Notes: generated by a model from the sequence alone, not told the origin. Positions 12,292 through 22,931 are shown, counted from the first letter of the stretch. The stretch is DNA of 64,000 bases from Saprolegnia diclina VS20 (GCF_000281045.1 NW_008246078.1:174429-238428), one strand, 5' to 3'. Numbers and translations are program-made.

Positions 12292-12590
12292 TTGGGTACC
12301 TCGGACGATTCGATTTGGGTCGGCCACTTGTTTCAGCGCAATACGTGGCCGCTACGATAGCAGCCTATTGCAGCCCAGCTGTGGGCTATCTAGAGCGCGC
12401 ATGTGCATGCGTCGTCCTGGCTGTGGGCTGTGGCGAGGACCCTGCACGCGCCGAAGCCTGCCGATGTACGGTGGTTTGGCCGGTTGTACGATGTACGCGA
12501 ATAATGTACGTACGTGGAGGTTTCCGGATAATGCGGGTATTTTCCGGATGCGGCGATCGGTTTCACACGCGATCTTCAGTGCAAAGATCG

Positions 12591-14388
12591 ATGGGCAACG
12601 CGCAGGCGCAGGTCGGGCGGACGGGAACCATCGGCCGCCATGAGGTCGAGGTCGTCAAGTACCTCGGCGAAGGCGGGTCGTCCTTCATCTTCCTCGTCAA
12701 GGACGCGCGGTCGGGCCAGCCCTATGTGCTCAAGCGTGTCGTCGCCAACGACGGGGTAGGCGGCTGCTGTATGCGAGTAGGGCTCATGGCATGTAGCCGT
12801 CCATGGAGCTCATCAAGAGCGAGATCGCACTCCAGCAGCGCTTCAAGCATGCAACGGTCGTCGAGTTTGTCGACTACGCCGAGCGCAAGGAGCGCCATGA
12901 GACCGAGGTGTATATCCTCATGGAGTACTGTCCCGGCGGCCATTTGTACGAAAACATGCGCAAGATGGGCGAGAAGCGCTTTAGCCAAGACGAGCTGCTC
13001 ACGACGTTCAAGTCGCTCTGCGTGTACGTAGCCTCGTCGATCGATTTCTCGATCCAGCGAATTGTCATGGGTGTAGGCCGCTGCGGCTATTGCACCACCA
13101 CGATCCGCCGGTCGCGCACCGCGATATCAAGCTCGAAAACTACCTCCTTGCGAAAAACAACACGTACAAGCTCTGCGACTTTGGCTCGTGCGTCGTGGGC
13201 CCGCGCACGCTGGAGACCAAGGTACGCGATCGCCCTCGGATTCCAAGAGCAGTGACCGTTCTACGGCCCAGGCCGACCGCAATGCCGAGATCGACATGGT
13301 CGAGAAACGCACGACCGCCATGTACCGGTCGCCCGAGCTCGCCGACATTGAAGGCACGGCCATGTTTGGCGCCGCGCGTCTCACTGAAGCCGTCGACATT
13401 TGGGTAATCCTGATACAATATCAATTCTTCAAGTGTCGCTCCGTAGGCGCTCGGGTGCGTCCTCTTTAACATGGCGTTCTTCCGGCCGCCGTTCCCGCCC
13501 GAGGGCCTTCGCACGTCCAAGTACACGGTGCCGCCCAACTCGTACTCGAGAGATCTGCCCGTGCTTATCAAGCGCATGCTGGCCGAGGACGTTGACGAGC
13601 GCGCGACGATCGACGACGTCATTGCGTGCGTCGACGCGATGCTCGCCGACAAGCCGTTGCCCAAGAAAGGGTCGGCGCCGCCGCCCGCGGTGGCCAAACC
13701 GGCGCCAACGACCGCCAAGCCGCCGTCGCGGACGTCGTCGGGCATCCAAGTGGCTATCACGCCCAAGCCAGCGCTCGCGGTCGACTTGATGAGCGCGCCG
13801 CCGAGTGGGTTTGCCGACTTTGCCAACTTTTCGCCATCGAAAGGAGGCGGATTTGATGCGTTGAACACACCCGCGCCGACAGCACCGCTGCTGACGCCCC
13901 AGGACCCGTTTGGTGCGCCACCGCCGCCGCCCAACAAGGTCGTCGATACCTTTGGCTTTATCGTAAGTCCCACGAACGCAGCGCTGCCAGAGAAGCAAGC
14001 GCAGGCCCGCGACGCCTTTCGCGCGTTCGAAGAAGTCGACAAGCCACCGACGATGCCGTGGGCAGCGCACGGAAATGCCAACCCAATGTCGCCCATGGGC
14101 TTGCACAACCTGCAATCCCCTACCGCCAACTACAGCTACAACCAGCCACCGCCGGCGGGCTACGGTCAAGGTCAAGCGCCGCCGATGGGCTACGGCCAGC
14201 CACCTCAAGCAGGCTACGGCCAGCCACCTCAAGCAGGCTACGGCCAGCCACCGCCCATGGGGTATGGCCAGCCGCTCTCGTCTGGTGGCATGGCGCACCC
14301 GCCGCAACAAGGCATGCAGCAGCAAGGCATGCAAGCCCAAGGCCAAAGCAACCACAACTGGAAGGCGTCGTACGAGTTCAAGTTTTAA
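12591..14388 (+). CDS. NAK-family Ser/Thr protein kinase (AAK1/GAK/Ark1-like)
   Basis: Five exons (12591-12755, 12797-13023, 13077-13221, 13272-13403, 13447-14388) give 536 residues. NAK kinases phosphorylate AP-2 mu and regulate clathrin-mediated endocytosis and actin. The glycine loop is LGEGGSSFIF, the catalytic loop VAHRDIKLENYLL, and the activation segment CDFGSCVVG, followed by TTAMYRSPE and VDIWALGCVLFNMAFFRPPF, closely matching AAK1. The tail (from about residue 290) is Pro-rich and disordered, with DPFGAPPPPP, GFADFANF and four GYGQPPxx repeats near 14,160-14,275. These resemble adaptor- or coat-binding tails. MGNAQAQV is a plausible N-myristoylation signal. A CCGGTT motif lies about 106 nt upstream. 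All splice joins keep the frame. Confidence 0.9.
14160..14275 (+). repeat. In-gene GYGQPP tandem repeat
   Basis: Repeated units encoding GYGQ(P/G)xx(A/M) within the Pro-rich tail of the NAK kinase. Two adjacent units (GGCTACGGCCAGCCACCTCA) are nearly identical, indicating recent duplication. Confidence 0.7.
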
Positions 14389-14425
14389 ATCGCTGCATAA
14401 GACAATAGTGTCTTGGACTATCGAC

Positions 14426-16054
14426 TTAGAGCTCATCGTGGCCATTGGCACGTGGCAGGTCGGCGCACGCCAGTGGCGTCTTGAGCTTGGCCGTGTAGAC
14501 ACACGTCGAGGGCTCTTCAATCGCGTAGAGCTCTTCCTTCTCGTGGCACTCGATCGCGACCGTGAACGACCGCTCGGGGCCATTCCAGCACTTGGCACCG
14601 CCCGTAAACTTGAGCTCGTGCGCTGTCGCATCAAGCGGCTGCATGGTGCTACACAATGGAGCTCTTTACAACGTAGTGTCTTGAAGAGATAAGGATACCC
14701 GAGCGAGATGCTGTCTTGGGTCGCGCCGCCGAAGAAGCACATCTTGTACGTGTACTGCCCCGACGTCGCCGACACGCACGCGTCCTTGACCGCGAGGAAG
14801 ATGTCGTCGACGCCATAGCTCTCGTCCAGCACAGTCTGCGCCTTCGAGAGGTCGTGGGTGGCAGTCGAGAGATCCCTCTCCGCCTCGGCCAAGGCATCGC
14901 GGGCTTCCTTGGCTCCTATGTCCGCCTTGCGCATGAGTCCTTGCATATGGAAATGCATAATGGCATCTACCAGGTCGCTCGGTCGCTTCGTCACTGGAAA
15001 CAGTCTCGAAGAGCGATGTGATGGGCCGGATCGGCGGCGTCGGCGTCGGCAGCGCTTCGAGCTCCGGCGGCACCTCGTCGGCCGTCGACGCCTCGCGGAG
15101 CTTGCGGCGCTCGTCGTTGACCGTGTTGAGACGCTCGACCTCGGCGCGATGGGCCTCGTCGTCCTTAATGTACTTGGCTTCGAGCGCCTCGATGCGAGAC
15201 GACGACGGTGCACCCGCGGCCCGGAGCGCCGTCAGCACCTCGTCCTTGGAGTAGAGCTTGAGCGAGAGGTCGATGATGACAGACGAGAGCTGCTCGGTTG
15301 TCAAGTCGTAGAGACCCAACGTTGCAGCTACGTTCCGACGCGAGCGTTCGGACGCTTGGCGGCGCTCCTGGAGTTCCAGCGCTTCTTCCGCTGCCTTGAC
15401 TTTCGTGGCGGCGGCGACCTCGGCCTCGAGCTTTCGTTTGGTCGCCTCCAAGTCGGTGCGCTTGCGGTAGTGCTCTTCTTTCGATTGTTTGGCTTTGGCC
15501 ACCAAGAGCTGCCGCGCCGCGCGCCCGCCGGCTTCGGCGGCGTGCTTGGTCGCCATCTTCTGGTCGTACGCAGCCTTGAGGGTCGCACATGTGTTGCTGC
15601 ATGACGCAGGCGCAGCGTACTCGTCGCTACCGTCGCAGCAATCTAGTACGAGGTTCTGTGAGAGTGGCATATCGCAGGATACGCACCGCAGATGCCATCG
15701 TTGACCCGCGATGTCGGGATGTCGGACGCAAAGTACCCTTGGTTCAAGCAGTGGAAGAGGACGCTTGTGTGCGAGCACGCGGAGGTGCCAGGCTCGTCGC
15801 TGCCATCGGCGCAGTCGCAAAAGTCATCGTTGACACTCGAGATCGGCAACGACTTGTGCCCGTCGTCACAAGTCAACTACAATAGACACGTGGCATCGTG
15901 AGGACGCGACCTTGGATTCGCATGCCATCGTCGGCGGCCGTACCGTGGAGGCAGCTGCGACCTTAGTACGCAGCTCGGGCGTCAGGCCATGCAGGCTCGA
16001 AGGGGCGGCGCCCGCTGCGAGCGCGAGGACGGCGAGGACGGCCAGTCGGAGCAT
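14426..16054 (-). CDS. Glucosidase II beta subunit (PRKCSH/GTB1)
   Basis: Non-catalytic subunit of ER glucosidase II, which recruits and retains the alpha subunit while glucose is trimmed from N-glycans. The signal peptide is MLRLAVLAVLALAAGAAP. Two Cys-rich LDL-receptor-A-like motifs follow (FCDCADGSDEPGTSAC and CCDGSDEYAAPASC). Next come a long charged coiled coil (LEATKRKLEAEVAAATK and so on) and a C-terminal MRH lectin domain with CWNGPERSFTVAIECHEKEE and the paired Cys of STCVYTAKL. The protein ends in HDEL, the ER retention signal, at the stop. Several short introns are present. The stop lies only 37 nt from the kinase stop at 14388 (convergent pair). All expected domains are present. 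Confidence 0.93.
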
Positions 16055-16434
16055 TGCTGTCCGCAAGATCGAGGTGCAAATACTTTTATTCAACCGACGT
16101 CGCGGATTTCTTTATCATTAATTTATTCACTTACAAACACCAAGCTATTATTTTAGAAAAGCATGACATACAATACTATGCGGTTTTTACGTTGTGGATA
16201 AATACACGCCATTTTCAAGGCTGGACGCTGAGTACCTCGCTGCCCATGACTCCAAGCGCCTCCATCTCGCAGTACAAGCGTGCTCTCATACGATTTTAAC
16301 AGTAGGTATGGCAGACGTCGTAGCGACCGTTGGCTAAAGAGTATGGCAGCAGGCACGTGGCGCATTGAGTGGCGTGCAAATAGACTATTGCATGCGTCCG
16401 GTTCGACAGTCGTCAAACTCAACAAACCACAAGG
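16055..16434. other. Divergent intergenic region
   Basis: Lies between glucosidase II beta and LAMTOR2. AT-rich at 16,080-16,200. CCGGTT at 16,398-16,403 lies 32 nt before LAMTOR2. No gene seen. Confidence 0.5.
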
Positions 16435-16857
16435 ATGATCCGAGCCAAGGTCCTGCCCGAGGTGCTCCGCCAAGGCCTCGGCGATGGCGTCGCCGCCATC
16501 CTCCTCATGACCGTCGACGGCGCGCTCCTCGGGTCTGTCGGCGCCATGAGCCCCTCGTCGACGCCGTCGCATGCGTCGGGCGTCGAGCCGGCGGTCGATG
16601 TCAAGGTCGTCGGCGCCATCGCGGCCAACGTATGGGCCGAGTACGAGCACTCGGCCAAGGAAATCTTTCCGACCGAGGACCTCCGCGTGCTCTTCCTCGA
16701 GTTCCAGAAGGACAAATGCTTGGCGGTCACGTCGGCCAGCGCCGGGTACCTCCTCTGCGCGTACTCGGACGGGAAGGCGCCCATGGGCCTCCTCAAGAAG
16801 AAGCTCGAGACGCTGCAGCCGTACCTGAAAGAAGCCTTGGAGAAGATCCAAGTCTAA
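16435..16857 (+). CDS. LAMTOR2: Ragulator subunit LAMTOR2 (Roadblock/LC7 domain)
   Basis: Intronless, 140 residues. LAMTOR2 (p14) pairs with LAMTOR3 in the Ragulator complex, which anchors Rag GTPases and mTORC1 on lysosomes. The whole protein is one Roadblock fold. MIRAKVLPEVLRQ matches the human start MLRPKALTQVL. AAIAANVWAEYEHSAKE, DKCLAVTSASAGYLLCAYSD and MGLLKKKLETLQPYLKEAL follow in the order of the animal protein. The loop at residues 33-52 is longer than in animals (SPSSTPSHASG). LAMTOR2 rather than a dynein roadblock chain is favoured by the N- and C-terminal segments. A CCGGTT motif lies 32 nt upstream. Confidence 0.85.
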   Translation: MIRAKVLPEVLRQGLGDGVAAILLMTVDGALLGSVGAMSPSSTPSHASGVEPAVDVKVVGAIAANVWAEYEHSAKEIFPTEDLRVLFLEFQKDKCLAVTSASAGYLLCAYSDGKAPMGLLKKKLETLQPYLKEALEKIQV

Positions 16858-17705
16858 GCCGCCGCACAATACATACTACGTTTACCCGTCTTCCACGATG
16901 CAGTCCGAGACAGCTCGCATGAGCTTTGTGGCCACTCGCCCCTGCCCGTCAATACCCTGCCAGGGACAACCCTTGAGCAGCCTAGCAGCGGCGCTGCCAA
17001 GCCATCGTCATGTATATAAGTTCTCGGTTGCCCGGCCTTTCGGGCGCATTCAGACTCTCGTAGCAGCAGCTGCTGCAAAGGCTGCGAAGGAGGCAAGTAT
17101 GTAGAATGCATCCTGGCCTTTTTCATCGCAGCACTCTGGTGCTCAATTCGATTGAAAGAAAAGCCCACCCAGATGTGCCCAGATGTGGTGCGATCACGCT
17201 CCAGATTTCGCAATCGGCAATGTTGTCGTCGTCGTCCACGCCAGAGCATGCCTACAACGTTGCAGCCATTGATTGATCCACAGCCTTGGATTTGTGCTGA
17301 AAGGAATGCAGTACCGTTCTCGGTACTTACAAAGGAAACGAATTTGGGACGTTGGCCGCACGACGCAAGGCTGGTCTGTGTACCAAGGAACATAAATATA
17401 GTCCTTGGTATAACATACTAGTATCTTGATTGCTCGAAGGTCTTGCCAAAGCCTGCGGGGCCGGATCGATAGTACTGCGTGTGGCTTGTTGATACCGACT
17501 TCCTTCGTATCATCTCGTAGCGCGCCTTGCACATCGCACATCGATGTCTCGAGGCCGACTCGTCGCCGCGGAGTGTTCTGCATGCTTCTCAGGAATGACG
17601 TCTCTGACCCTTGACCCTCTACCTATTCTCATGCTACACCTTGCGCACTGCCGACAGCAACACCACACGACACGACCAGGATAAATACAATCTACAAGAG
17701 GGTGC
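16858..17705. other. Intergenic, no gene recognised
   Basis: Downstream of both LAMTOR2 (plus) and the first array gene (minus). Open frames on both strands lack recognisable content, and no tRNA-like or repeat structure was seen. Confidence 0.4.
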
Positions 17706-17996
17706 TTACGAAGTCTGCAAGACGTGGACGAGCGACTGCAAGCGCACGCGGTGGCTTCTTGGGTCTTCGAGGCTTGCAATGACGTCGTCGATTTTGAACG
17801 GTGCGATCGCGTCGCCTTCTTGGTGGGCGTGGTCGACGAGCTCGTGCACAAACTGTCGGACGTCGTCGGGGTCCATCTCGCCCGTCCCGTCATCGTAGAA
17901 GATGTCGGCCAAGTACGCGTAGAGAAGACTGCTTTGGTCGACCGCGTCCCAATGGACCTTGACGTGCATTGGACTGGACATGGCGGTGGTGGCCAT
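17706..17996 (-). CDS. Array paralogue 1: small acidic protein, unknown family
   Basis: Intronless, 96 residues from the ATG at 17996 (MATTAMSSP); a second ATG is at 17981. The core begins VHWDAVDQSSLLYAYLADIF and includes DDVRQFVHELVDHA, FKIDDVIASL and VRLQSLVHVLQTS. It aligns with three neighbours on W-x-x-(V/L)-D-x-x-S-x-LY-x-Y, an FV-(R/H)-E block, a D-D block and a C-terminal L-x-x-L block. It is the most divergent copy: the YGG-x-DL of the others is replaced by YDDGTGEMD. The predicted fold is all-helical and acidic, possibly a degenerate EF-hand-like pair (inference). I recognise no named family. CCAAT boxes lie 57-80 nt upstream. Confidence 0.65.
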   Translation of the reverse strand: MATTAMSSPMHVKVHWDAVDQSSLLYAYLADIFYDDGTGEMDPDDVRQFVHELVDHAHQEGDAIAPFKIDDVIASLEDPRSHRVRLQSLVHVLQTS

Positions 17997-19087
17997 ACTT
18001 GGCAAACTTGAAAATGATGGCCAACGGCAACGGCAATCTGGCGCCACGATTGTGATTGGCTAATGCGGCGGCCAATCGAATGCGCGCCGATCGATCTACC
18101 GAATACGATATCCACATGGCGACGCAATCGCCACGTTGTCGCAGTCCGAGTTCGCAGCGAAAGTTTATGACGTGGAGGGTGCTAACGTGCACCTGTAGCA
18201 TGGGTGCGCAACCTCCCGAAAGGCTGGTTGTAGCGAACTCTGCGGCCTTCGATGGCGTCGCCGACGAATCGATATACATCTGATCGCACACCATGCACGG
18301 TTGGGGCAAATGCGATAGGGCACATCTCGCAATCGTCGTTCGCGTCGTCGGGCAAACTCTAGTTTCTTCTCGCTGATTTCGTTCGTTTGGCAGCTGGGCG
18401 TTTCTCATGCAACTGCTAGAGCGATGCGAAGCACCGTTGTCATGCTCGTTGAAGATGCATTGTGAATGTTTATGGAGCCAGCAACCACCGTGTAATCGAC
18501 GCGGGAGTCAATTCGCATGATCAATTCCTCTTGATTGCACATATTGCTTTGAAAATGAGGGCGAATGCTAGTTCCAAAAGCCTCATCGATCGCGCAATGT
18601 CATGGCACAGCGCAATCCAACCGTTGTGGCGGCAACATCTTCATTCCACCGCGAACCAACCAGTACGACGAGCCATTTCAGATAACGGGTCGGGTCGTTA
18701 ATAGAATACTCCACTCGAGTGCAAAATGTTCGAATGCACTTGGCCATGTCTACCTAGCACGACGAGCTAGCACGACACAAGCAAAATGACAGCCACGTCT
18801 ACTGAAGCGGTCTGTCTTTTTCGCGGGCGCAAAAACGCGATTGCTCTCGAACGATCTTGTGCATTAGTCGTGTGAGAGCAACTTCAAGCCAACCGTGGGC
18901 TGTCGTTGACGTCATCGAAAGTAGTGTGGCACTCACCAATCCGTTTGTGCCCTTTGCATAGTAGCCTCGATCCACTCGCAACCTTAATGAAGTAGCAACT
19001 ACCAATCACAGAGAGCAAACGAATACTAGTTAGTAGATAGTGTACACTGTTAGATAGATAGTTGGTGCGAGCGGAATGAGCAAAGTC
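17997..19087. other. Intergenic within the paralogue array
   Basis: Holds the CCAAT boxes for array gene 1 at 18,053-18,078. The rest (to 19,087) has only short frames with no recognisable protein. Confidence 0.4.
18053..18078 (-). promoter_or_regulatory. Inverted CCAAT pair upstream of array paralogue 1
   Basis: ATTGGCTAATG and, 12 nt on, GGCCAATCG. The two CCAAT boxes face opposite ways 57-80 nt before the start codon. Role inferred. Confidence 0.45.
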
Positions 19088-19483
19088 TCAGTCGCTGACG
19101 AGGAGGCCGAGCTCTTCGATGAGCGTTAAAAGACGCACGTAGCCTGGTCGACCGCTCTCGCTCGCAAGCGCTTCGAACCCGTCGTCGACGTCGAACGCGT
19201 CCATCTCGTTGCCTTCGTAGGCCACTTGGTCGGAGAAGGCGCGGACGAATGCCATGACGTCGGCCTTGTTGAGAAAGAGGTCGCCGCCACCAAAGTAGAC
19301 GTGGGCAAAGTACGGGTAGAGCGGGCTGTGGCTGTCGAGGCTGTGCCAATCGAGCACCGGCAGCAAACTAGAATTGTTGTCGTCGAGGACGGGCGGTGCA
19401 ACGCTCATGGTCTGGCCCATCATGCTACTCGACTTGCGCGGTCGCGGGAAACTTGAATTGTGACGGATATCGGCGCTGGCCAT
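19088..19483 (-). CDS. Array paralogue 2: small acidic protein, unknown family
   Basis: Intronless, 131 residues from the ATG at 19483 (MASADIRHNSS); the ATG at 19408 (MSVAPPVLDD) would give 106 residues, nearer its siblings. The core has LDWHSLDSHSPLYPYFAHVY, FGGGDLFLNKADVMAFVRAF, then FDVDDGFEAL and LLTLIEELGLLVSD. It shares with copies 3 and 4 the W..L, LY.YxxH, GG.DL, FVR, D..DG..AL and IEEL.LLV positions. Function unknown. No signal peptide or membrane segment is visible, so it is probably soluble and cytoplasmic. Confidence 0.65.
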   Translation of the reverse strand: MASADIRHNSSFPRPRKSSSMMGQTMSVAPPVLDDNNSSLLPVLDWHSLDSHSPLYPYFAHVYFGGGDLFLNKADVMAFVRAFSDQVAYEGNEMDAFDVDDGFEALASESGRPGYVRLLTLIEELGLLVSD

Positions 19484-19997
19484 TTGGCGTGCGACACTGC
19501 GAGCGGGTACATGAGAAAGAATCGAGAAAGGACCATTGATTTGTGGCATTTGGGCTACGCGACGGCATCGCGTCATCACAACGTCGGACCACAGCACGTT
19601 GTTGTCGAGGTTACCGCTCTGGAGACCATCACGGGCAAAGGCTGACGTCTTCGGGCTATTCGTATTGGTCGTAGGACTGCCATCATAAACTACAACGCCA
19701 CAAAAATACACCAGGACGACCATGTTCTCCGCGTGGCTACATGGCTTTGTACGAGCAAACATCGTTTAAGGCCAGCGAAGTCGGCGACGAGGCAGCGGAA
19801 TTCACTTCTGGACCATGCGGTGGAGTCCCGTCGAGTGCACTGGCACGTCTTAAACAGACGTTCTGGGTCCGACGACAACCACGCAATTCAATTATGTGTT
19901 TTTCTTCTCTATTTCCTGATTCAAAGGCCAATTCGAAGCTAAATAGTGGTTGTCGTTGTCACTTTGTGTGGCGTCACGTCCCCGACGGGCGCCATTT
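19484..19997. other. Intergenic within the paralogue array
   Basis: Spacer between array genes 2 and 3. No recognisable gene or repeat. Confidence 0.4.
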
Positions 19998-20306
19998 CTA
20001 CTCGGACTGCACGAATACAACTAGCTCTTCGACGAGCGCATATAAATGAATGTGTCCGCTCGAAGACAAGGCGCAGAGACCGGCGTCGACGTCGAAAAGC
20101 TCGAGCGACACGCCTTCATTGGTGCAAAATGCGACGAACTCGCGCACAAACTGATGCGCTTCGGCCACCTCGAGCGTGAGGTCCTCGCCGCCGTAAAAGA
20201 GGTGCACCAAATACCCGTAGAGGGCGCTGGACCGGTCCAAGTGGTTCCACGACGCAGTGCTGCGCGGGAGGAGCGCGTTGGAAGGAGGCGTCGCCGTCCG
20301 TGACAT
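19998..20306 (-). CDS. Array paralogue 3: small acidic protein, unknown family
   Basis: Intronless, 102 residues (MSRTATPPSN...). The core has ASWNHLDRSSALYGYLVHLF, YGGEDLTLEVAEAHQFVREF, LELFDVDAGLCAL and LYALVEELVVFVQSE. It is most similar to copies 2 and 4. CCAAT boxes (ATTGGCTG at 20,377 and CCAATCA at 20,410) lie 70-110 nt upstream. Family and role are unknown. Conserved spacing of the aromatic and acidic positions across the copies argues that all are under selection rather than chance frames. Confidence 0.68.
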   Translation of the reverse strand: MSRTATPPSNALLPRSTASWNHLDRSSALYGYLVHLFYGGEDLTLEVAEAHQFVREFVAFCTNEGVSLELFDVDAGLCALSSSGHIHLYALVEELVVFVQSE

Positions 20307-21108
20307 GGCGGTTGGAGATGTGCGGTACTTAATGGGAAGTGAGCCGCCGCTCGGATCTTTCTCGGTGTCATACGTGATTGGCTGAAAAATATCGGCGGCC
20401 AAACATGATCCAATCAAATGCGCGGAACTGTTTCGGATGATGCCCACCGTGGCCACATTGATAATCCTGTACCAACTTAGTAGACATGCCGCTTTGCTTG
20501 GGCTCGTGGCCGCCGATGTTGTTCTTTGCAAAAGCTCTAAGCATTAGAAGAGTGGTATGATCTCATCTCGCGTTGTGGCGCAGCTCGTCCCGTGCGGGTC
20601 AGGTGCAGTGCGCTGTCTTGAAGATACCGGTACATCCGTTGGCCCTTCACTCTGCGTCTTATTGATGATATCCAAACGTTACTCTTGAGACACTGCACGC
20701 GGCCATTCCTGGCTCTTCGCGATCGCTCTGACGCCAAGCCCCTTCTGTTTGTGGCAACCGCGCGCTGCTACCACAATGTTGTGCGCCGCGGACTGGCCTC
20801 TTCGCGCCTCGCGGGCGAGTCCGAACTCAAGTTGACTTCAACGAACGCTGTGATGTTGCACCGTAGCGCCATTGGTCGTGAATTGTAGTGCTGCGTGCGC
20901 TGTAATTCGTGCCAGTACTTTGTAGCGCGTGGTCGTTGGGAGTGGTGGGCAGCGTTGAGAGAGATTTACTGTACTGCATTCCGTCCTAGTGGCCCCACTT
21001 TCGAGTGATAACGTCAATGTTCTAGGTGTGGAAAGATTGGTAGTATTTACTTCGTTCATAAATATAAAGTCTAACGATAAAGATAGTCTACTGTGATTGC
21101 GTGGACGG
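20307..21108. other. Intergenic within the paralogue array
   Basis: Contains the CCAAT pair for array gene 3 near 20,375-20,417. Otherwise no gene is recognised. Confidence 0.4.
20375..20417 (-). promoter_or_regulatory. Inverted CCAAT pair upstream of array paralogue 3
   Basis: GATTGGCTG and CCAATCA in opposite orientation about 70-110 nt before the start, the same arrangement as for paralogue 1. Role inferred. Confidence 0.45.
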
Positions 21109-21423
21109 CTATACTAGCAGGAGGCAGAGCTCTTCAATCAAGCGTGCCATGCTGATGCGGCCGTCCGCGCGCGTGAGCGCGTTGAGACCGTCCGAGAGGT
21201 TGACGTCGTCCACGACGCCGCCTTGGCGAGCAACTTCAACGGTAAACTCGCGCACAAAGGCGATGGCTTCGTCGCGACTGAGGAGGAGGTCGTCGCCGCC
21301 ATAGTAAAGGTGGGCAAAGTACGAGTAGAGGAGGCTGTCGGGGTGGAGCTGGTTCCACGCAATGACGCTTGGACGCTGCAGTGGCAGAGCCTTGGGCATG
21401 CAGAGAAGGAGGTTGTGTTGCAT
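21109..21423 (-). CDS. Array paralogue 4: small acidic protein, unknown family
   Basis: Intronless, 104 residues (MQHNLLLCMPKALPL...). The core has IAWNQLHPDSLLYSYFAHLY, YGGDDLLLSRDEAIAFVREF, VNLSDGLNALTRADGR and MARLIEELCLLLV, ending at the stop. It closely matches copies 2 and 3. Copy 1 lacks the YGG-DL element. Upstream CCAAT boxes lie at 21,544 and 21,582. Function unknown. Confidence 0.68.
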   Translation of the reverse strand: MQHNLLLCMPKALPLQRPSVIAWNQLHPDSLLYSYFAHLYYGGDDLLLSRDEAIAFVREFTVEVARQGGVVDDVNLSDGLNALTRADGRISMARLIEELCLLLV

Positions 21424-21542
21424 CGTGGATCAAGTTTTGAAATGACAATGGCGCGAGCGTGTTGGGTGAAGGGTCGCTGGACGTACCGAACACCGTCGTG
21501 GCACGTCGCGGACGGTTTCATTGGCGCGTCGAATTTCTTTTC

Positions 21543-21588
21543 GGCCAATCAATGGCGCTGAAATGTTTTTGCAGTGGCCGGATTGGTG
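21543..21588 (-). promoter_or_regulatory. CCAAT boxes upstream of array paralogue 4
   Basis: CCAATCA at 21,544 and GATTGG at 21,581, about 120-165 nt before the start, as in the sibling genes. Role inferred. Confidence 0.4.
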
Positions 21589-21917
21589 GAATCTGTCACA
21601 CGGCTGGCACACACGCGCCATCTCGGGATCGTTCGTCGCAGACCCGACGGAGACTTCCGCGAAGCCGTCGCAGGTGGCAGCGTCGCAGTTGGGCGTCGCG
21701 CTCGCTGGCGTTTGCAGCAGATGATTGAGCACTTGGCTCGTGGAAAGCATCGTGTCGAGGATGTAGCATAAAACGGTGTCATGGCCAGACCCACCGTCAG
21801 ACACGCGCCAAGATTCTTCGAGATATTTGATTAGGTTTTGCTTGGTCTCGTGCTGGGATTGGTCGAGACGAAAAAAAACGTCAAGTTGATAACGCAGCTG
21901 AGGTGGCAGGAGAATTT

Positions 21918-21978
21918 GCCAGTTGATGCCACTCAGACCATCTCAGTGCCATCAACTGGCGTCAACGTCAGACGTTGA
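21918..21978. repeat. Two adjacent inverted repeats (hairpins)
   Basis: 16-nt arms (GCCAGTTGATGCCACT and its complement with one mismatch) enclose an 11-nt loop at 21,918-21,960. Directly after it, TCAACGTCaGACGTTGA forms a second hairpin at 21,962-21,978. No terminator role is obvious in a eukaryote. Confidence 0.75.
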
Positions 21979-22931
21979 TGCCATGTGATGGCCACCGGTC
22001 GCGGGTCGCGACACGAAGGCGCAACTGTTTTCCACGTATTGTCCTGGAAAAAGCAAAAAACTCGTACGAAAATGGAGTTGAAACTAACAACAGCAACAAA
22101 CCTAAGTTCTGAGCTTACGGCTACGGACATTGAAGGTATTTCTGCACCAAAAGCGACGTTGACCACGTCGTTCCTGGATGGTACATGTTTGCAAATGGAG
22201 TGGAGCGAAAAGGACAAGGATCTCGACTCGATGCATGCCATCACTCGATGGTGATGATTTGCGAGGATGATTGCTCCATCTTTCGTCCTTTTGGCCGAGG
22301 GACATGGCGTGCGAGATTCGAGATAAGCGTCTCTCCGACCAGCAATATATATGGCTCGCAGTGAAGTCGTCAGAGCCATAAAATGCTTGTAAGTGCTCAA
22401 ACATTCTATGTTTTCAATGGAAGACGCCGGAAAACAGGTCGAGGGGATGTGTCTTTCACAAGCGCGCTTCTCTCTACGGACCCTTGCAGTTTCCCTTGCC
22501 GACGCCTCTGCAAGTACCGCGAAACTTCCCAAAAATATATTCGACATCGGCGCTGCTCGCATCGCTCGCTCTCAACTGCTCGGTGGCCCACAAGACGCGC
22601 ACGTGCTGCCAACGTTCCGCAGCATCGATAATTGGTGCGTGTCGTTAGCACCGCGCGGCGAGACGTAGACCCTCGCCGGCCGCATCAAGGCCATTCGCAG
22701 TGGTTCACAGTGCCGACTTTGGCGCGGATGCATCTTCCATGTTTAAAACATCCCAATTTCAAGCGTTTTAAACACTCAGATCTCAGTTGGCATTCGCTGA
22801 ATTCACTGTTGGTGACGTGGGTACCTGAGAAGGACGGCTCCATGCACCGAAGCCTGGCTTTATACCTTAGCTTGGCTTTATATTCGTGAACATAGTTGGA
22901 CCTGTGGCTCACAAGTAGTATTCTTGAACGT

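Larger units (their letters stand above)
11651..12590. other. Divergent intergenic region
   Basis: Lies between the ATP synthase gamma start and the NAK-kinase start. It holds CCAAT boxes (11,792-11,835), an 18-nt tandem repeat (12,246-12,291) and a CCGGTT motif (12,480). No protein is recognised in any frame. Confidence 0.5.

Noticed and set aside
13429-15213. Long minus-strand frame across the kinase and glucosidase II genes
   Set aside because: It bridges two unrelated genes, crosses known introns and is Arg-rich; a shadow frame.
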